Source of the DNA: Bacillota bacterium
Lineage (GTDB): Bacteria > Bacillota > Clostridia > Acetivibrionales > DSM-1351
Length of the DNA stretch: 27,597 nucleotides
Direction of reading: 5' to 3'
Assembly: GCA_023444055.1 (NCBI GenBank)
Contig: JAEZRV010000005.1
Span: 1 to 27,597 of the forward strand
Numbering within the stretch: position 1 is the first letter of the stretch; every line of letters starts with the position of its first letter. The position numbers and the translations under genes are program-made. The notes beneath the pieces were generated by a model. The model was not told the origin of the DNA. It ran no database searches and saw nothing but the letters and a program-made list of their open reading frames with translations. This document shows positions 24,662-27,597 of the stretch, one piece after another.

Positions 24662-26965
24662 ATGAGAAATCATGTAGCTTTTTTTAGGTCAATACTTTTA
24701 TTTATTTATAAAAAGGTGATAAGTGTGAAAAATTATGCTGAACAATTTGAAATAGAAAAATTACATTTGAATAGTATAAAACTCTATGTTAAAGAACAGC
24801 TAGAAAAAGAATTAAAAGTAAGAGTAAACAAAAGAAATGATCTTATTGCTGCTAGGAAAGATATGTACGATAATACTATTCACTCATCTGATGATTTTGA
24901 TAAACTATCAGAGGCAGTACAATATTTAAGCTCTATTGAAGTACAAACTAATGATTATAGATCAATAGATGCACGTATTAATAAATATGAAAAAATGCTT
25001 AAATCACCTTATTTTGCAAGAATAGATTTTACTGAGGAGGGCTGTGACTTAGAAAGTATATATATAGGGCTTGGAAATCTTGTTAACATTAAAACACATC
25101 AAGTATATATATGTGACTGGAGAGCGCCAATTTCAAGCATTTTTTATAGATATGGACTGGGTAAAGCAAGTTATAAAGCTCCTTATGGTATGATTAATGG
25201 AGATATAAAGTTAAAACGCCAGTTTGATATAAAAAACGGTGAACTGAAGCACTTTTTAGATTCAAGCCTAACTATTATGGATGATATACTTAAGCTGGCT
25301 CTTTCACAAAATTCTTCACCCAAAATGAAAAATATTGTAGAAACAATACAGAGAGAACAGGACATTATTATTCGTGATATAGAAAATGAAGTATTAATTG
25401 TACAAGGGGTTGCAGGGAGTGGTAAAACTTCTATTGCGTTGCATAGAGTTGCATTTTTATTGTTCCATGGTCTCAATACAAATTTGAATACCAATAATAT
25501 TGTTTTGATTGCACCTAATTCTCTTTTTGAAAAATATATAGACAATGTGTTACCTGAACTTGGTGAGAAAAACATTCAAACACTAACACTAGAAGATATA
25601 TTTATAGATGTTTTTGAAAATAGATTAAGTATTAATAATAGAAACTCTTTAATTGAGAAAATAGTGAATATTCCTGATTTAGAAAAGAAGAATCTAATAA
25701 AATCAAGTATTAATTTTAAACTTTCTAAAGATTTTATACTAATTCTCGAACGATTCTTGGATTATTATACTCATAAAATGATTGAATTTAGTGATGTTTA
25801 TTATAATAGTGATTGCATAGCAAATAGACATTTATTAAAAGATGAATTAATTAGATATAATAATACAATGCCATTAGAAAAAAGTCTTGCTACCATAGAG
25901 AGTCGTATTATGAGTAAGATACAAGACCTGAGAAAATTACGTCTGGTAAAGCTGGAGAAGTTTATAAGCAACTATCCGGAACATAGCTTTGAGATAAAAT
26001 CATATGCTAGATTACTGTCATTAAAAGAAAGTTCTATTCTTAAGAAGGAAATTTACAAGTTTACAAGAATTGAAGCACTCCAAATGTATAAGAAATTAAT
26101 ACAGAATAAATTTCTATTTTATAAGCTATCTTATGGAATTAACCTTCCTGAAAACATTGAGACAATCTTATTTTACACTAATGATAATATAGAAAATTCC
26201 TCTTTCGAATATGAAGATGGGATGGTTTTACTTTATTTAAAGCTAAAAATGTCAGGCTGCAGTCTTTACAAAGATATTAAACAAGTTGTGGTTGATGAAG
26301 CACAAGACTACTACCCATTACAATACGAAATATTAAAAAGGTCTTTTAAGGATGCAAAATATACAATAATGGGGGATGTTAATCAATCAATTGAAAAAGA
26401 AGTTAATTTATCTATATATGATGATATAAAGACAGTTCTAAATAGAAAAAGGTGTTCAACTGTTTTTATGAAAAAAAGCTTTAGATGTTCATATGAAATA
26501 AGCAGGTTTAGTTCATATTTTATAGATGAAAACATTGATATTGAAAGCTTTGACAGGCATGAGGATAAACCAAAGCTATATTTAGCTATTGATCATGCCC
26601 AGTTAGAGGCATCAATAATAGACGAAATTATAGAGTGTAAAAAAGCTGGATATGAATCTATTGCTATTATATGTAAAAGCGTGAGCGAATCAGAAAAACT
26701 ATATAATAAAATAGGTATAAAAGCAGGAGCGAAATTAATTAATAGCAATTCGTATAAAATTTCAGCAGGCGTATCTATTTTACCTATATATATGGCAAAG
26801 GGGCTTGAATTTGACGCTGTTATACTATATCAAACAAATGATGATAACTACAATAATATATATGACAAAAAGCTATTATATATTGGATGTACAAGGGCGC
26901 TTCATAAGCTGTCAATGTTTTATACTGGTGAGATAAGCAGACTTATTCCAAAGTATTTAGCTTAA
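24662..26965 (+). CDS. HelD-like UvrD/Rep-family ATPase, RNA polymerase recycling factor
   Basis: 767 residues from ATG 24662, or 746 from an in-frame GTG at 24725. The N-terminal charged coiled coil (about 25-115) is followed by the HelD-type block YIGLGNL and VYICDWRAPISSIFYRY, then helicase motifs: Walker A GVAGSGKTS (249-257), motif II VVDEAQDYYPLQY, motif III IMGDVNQSI, motif IV KSFRCSYEIS, motif V/VI AKGLEFDAVI and YIGCTRALHKL. HelD proteins insert arms into RNA polymerase and release stalled enzyme from DNA using ATP. Size is close to Bacillus HelD (774 residues). It lies between gyrA and an rRNA operon. Both start codons have good ribosome sites (see findings). Confidence 0.88.
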   Translation: MRNHVAFFRSILLFIYKKVISVKNYAEQFEIEKLHLNSIKLYVKEQLEKELKVRVNKRNDLIAARKDMYDNTIHSSDDFDKLSEAVQYLSSIEVQTNDYRSIDARINKYEKMLKSPYFARIDFTEEGCDLESIYIGLGNLVNIKTHQVYICDWRAPISSIFYRYGLGKASYKAPYGMINGDIKLKRQFDIKNGELKHFLDSSLTIMDDILKLALSQNSSPKMKNIVETIQREQDIIIRDIENEVLIVQGVAGSGKTSIALHRVAFLLFHGLNTNLNTNNIVLIAPNSLFEKYIDNVLPELGEKNIQTLTLEDIFIDVFENRLSINNRNSLIEKIVNIPDLEKKNLIKSSINFKLSKDFILILERFLDYYTHKMIEFSDVYYNSDCIANRHLLKDELIRYNNTMPLEKSLATIESRIMSKIQDLRKLRLVKLEKFISNYPEHSFEIKSYARLLSLKESSILKKEIYKFTRIEALQMYKKLIQNKFLFYKLSYGINLPENIETILFYTNDNIENSSFEYEDGMVLLYLKLKMSGCSLYKDIKQVVVDEAQDYYPLQYEILKRSFKDAKYTIMGDVNQSIEKEVNLSIYDDIKTVLNRKRCSTVFMKKSFRCSYEISRFSSYFIDENIDIESFDRHEDKPKLYLAIDHAQLEASIIDEIIECKKAGYESIAIICKSVSESEKLYNKIGIKAGAKLINSNSYKISAGVSILPIYMAKGLEFDAVILYQTNDDNYNNIYDKKLLYIGCTRALHKLSMFYTGEISRLIPKYLA

Positions 26966-27267
26966 AAAATAAAGAATATTATATACAAAGTAAGAGATAA
27001 TAAAGCAAGGAATTCACGTAATATGAACTAAAGTAAAAGTTTAATAATTTGTATTGAAAGTAGAGTATATTCATAATAATCAAGGTATTTTAAAAGAATA
27101 TAGCAGTATTCTATTGATAAATTACGAAAATGGAGTAATATGAGGTCGTTTTATGTTGGCAATGTGATAAGTATGGTGATATACTAACCTAGCTGTCTGA
27201 GGGAAACACAAAATATTATGAATGTTGAGGGTTTGATTAAGAACCTAAAATAAAAATAAAAAAAGTG
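26966..27267. other. Intergenic region between the HelD-like gene and the rRNA promoter
   Basis: These 302 bases have no coding potential and no clear terminator for the HelD-like gene. The only recognisable signal is a possible upstream rRNA promoter at 27156-27185. Confidence 0.5.
27156..27185 (+). promoter_or_regulatory. Possible upstream rRNA promoter (P1)
   Basis: -35 TTGGCA (27156-27161) and -10 TATACT (27180-27185) with an 18-nt spacer, 111-112 bp before the stronger promoter. Tandem promoters are usual for rRNA operons in Gram-positive bacteria; this one is less certain. Confidence 0.4.
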
Positions 27268-27296
27268 TTGACAAAGGAACAGCGAGATGGTATTAT
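27268..27296 (+). promoter_or_regulatory. rRNA operon promoter
   Basis: Perfect -35 TTGACA (27268-27273), exact 17-nt spacer and -10 TATTAT (27291-27296), preceded by an A-rich tract that could act as an UP element. The start point would fall near 27303, about 270 bases ahead of the 16S gene. Confidence 0.85.
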
Positions 27297-27302
27297 AAAT
27301 AA

Positions 27303-27571
27303 GCACTTGCGGCGAGCAAGTAGCGAAACCTTGAAAAGCAGATAAAATGATGCTTTTGAGGATTGGACTTTGAAAAGTAAACAGTGATAATAGTCTTTTA
27401 AATAAGACCATGTAAAGGACTCAAATAAATTCCAAAGTCTATCGAAGACCAAAATCTACAGGTAGATTTAAAAAATTGAGTAACTTGCGAACTTTACAAC
27501 CTGGTTTTTGGAAACAAGAACTAGAAATAAAAGTCAGCAATTTTAATGAGCTAATTAAATTTTTCAAATAT
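27303..27571 (+). other. 16S rRNA leader
   Basis: The transcribed spacer before the 16S gene. It has small hairpins, including CTTGC 27306-27310 with GCAAG 27316-27320, and AAATCTA 27452-27458 with TAGATTT 27463-27469. Leaders of this kind hold antitermination and RNase III processing signals; I could not pin down a boxA. Open frames on the minus strand here are chance. Confidence 0.6.
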
Positions 27572-27597
27572 TAATTTGAGAGTTTGATCCTGGCTCA
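27572..27597 (+). rRNA. 16S ribosomal RNA, 5' end only
   Basis: The final bases contain the universal 16S 5' sequence AGAGTTTGATCCTGGCTCA (27579-27597, the classical 27F primer site). By alignment to E. coli numbering, nucleotide 1 falls near 27572. The gene runs off the window. Confidence 0.95.

Noticed and set aside
27184..27452. Minus-strand open frames over the rRNA leader
   Set aside because: They overlap a near-consensus rRNA promoter and leader hairpins on the other strand and resemble no protein.

Overview
This 27.6-kb window is the replication-origin region of an AT-rich (about 70% A+T by eye) Gram-positive bacterium. It most likely belongs to the Clostridia: dnaA-dnaN-yaaA-recF-remB-gyrB on one arm, rpmH-rnpA-yidD-yidC-jag-mnmE-mnmG-rsmG-noc on the other, and a DUF4446 gene beside parAB. 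I cannot place it to genus. Every protein gene reads away from the origin, which lies on both sides of dnaA: one DnaA-box cluster at 13196-13455 and an unwinding module at 11443-11661.

Layout. 1-740: two serine tRNA genes (GCT and TGA) on the minus strand, their promoter and terminator, and a tiny inverted-repeat remnant. 741-3902: a minus-strand cluster of soj/parA, spo0J/parB, a DUF4446 membrane protein and a membrane-anchored coiled-coil/TPR protein. 3903-6564: 2.66 kb without genes, holding two perfect parS sites and two copies of a 355-457 bp MITE-like element. 6565-13003: gyrB, remB, recF, yaaA, dnaN, dnaA, all minus. 13004-13577: oriC. 13578-21487: rpmH, rnpA, yidD, yidC, jag, mnmE, mnmG, rsmG, noc, all plus. 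21488-22046: a terminator, a possible structured element and the gyrA promoter. 22047-26965: gyrA and a HelD-type RNA polymerase recycling ATPase. 26966-27597: an rRNA promoter region, leader and the first bases of a 16S gene.

The genes form the replication-initiation and segregation toolkit (DnaA, DnaN, RecF, gyrase, ParA, ParB, Noc, parS) plus the translation/secretion cluster normally found beside it (L34, RNase P protein, YidD, YidC, Jag, MnmE, MnmG, RsmG).

The main points of interest are: (1) gyrA is on the opposite arm from gyrB, and parAB is on the opposite arm from noc, which is exactly what one inversion centred on oriC would produce; (2) tandem hairpins ahead of rnpA that bury its ribosome binding site; (3) a repeat family with ~50-bp inverted ends and conserved internal hairpins, clustered at one inferred breakpoint; (4) ParB and Noc carrying the opposite DNA-specificity residue sets; (5) a well-formed DnaA-trio unwinding module; (6) a possible folded element between noc and gyrA. 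I see no phage, CRISPR, toxin or classical defence system.
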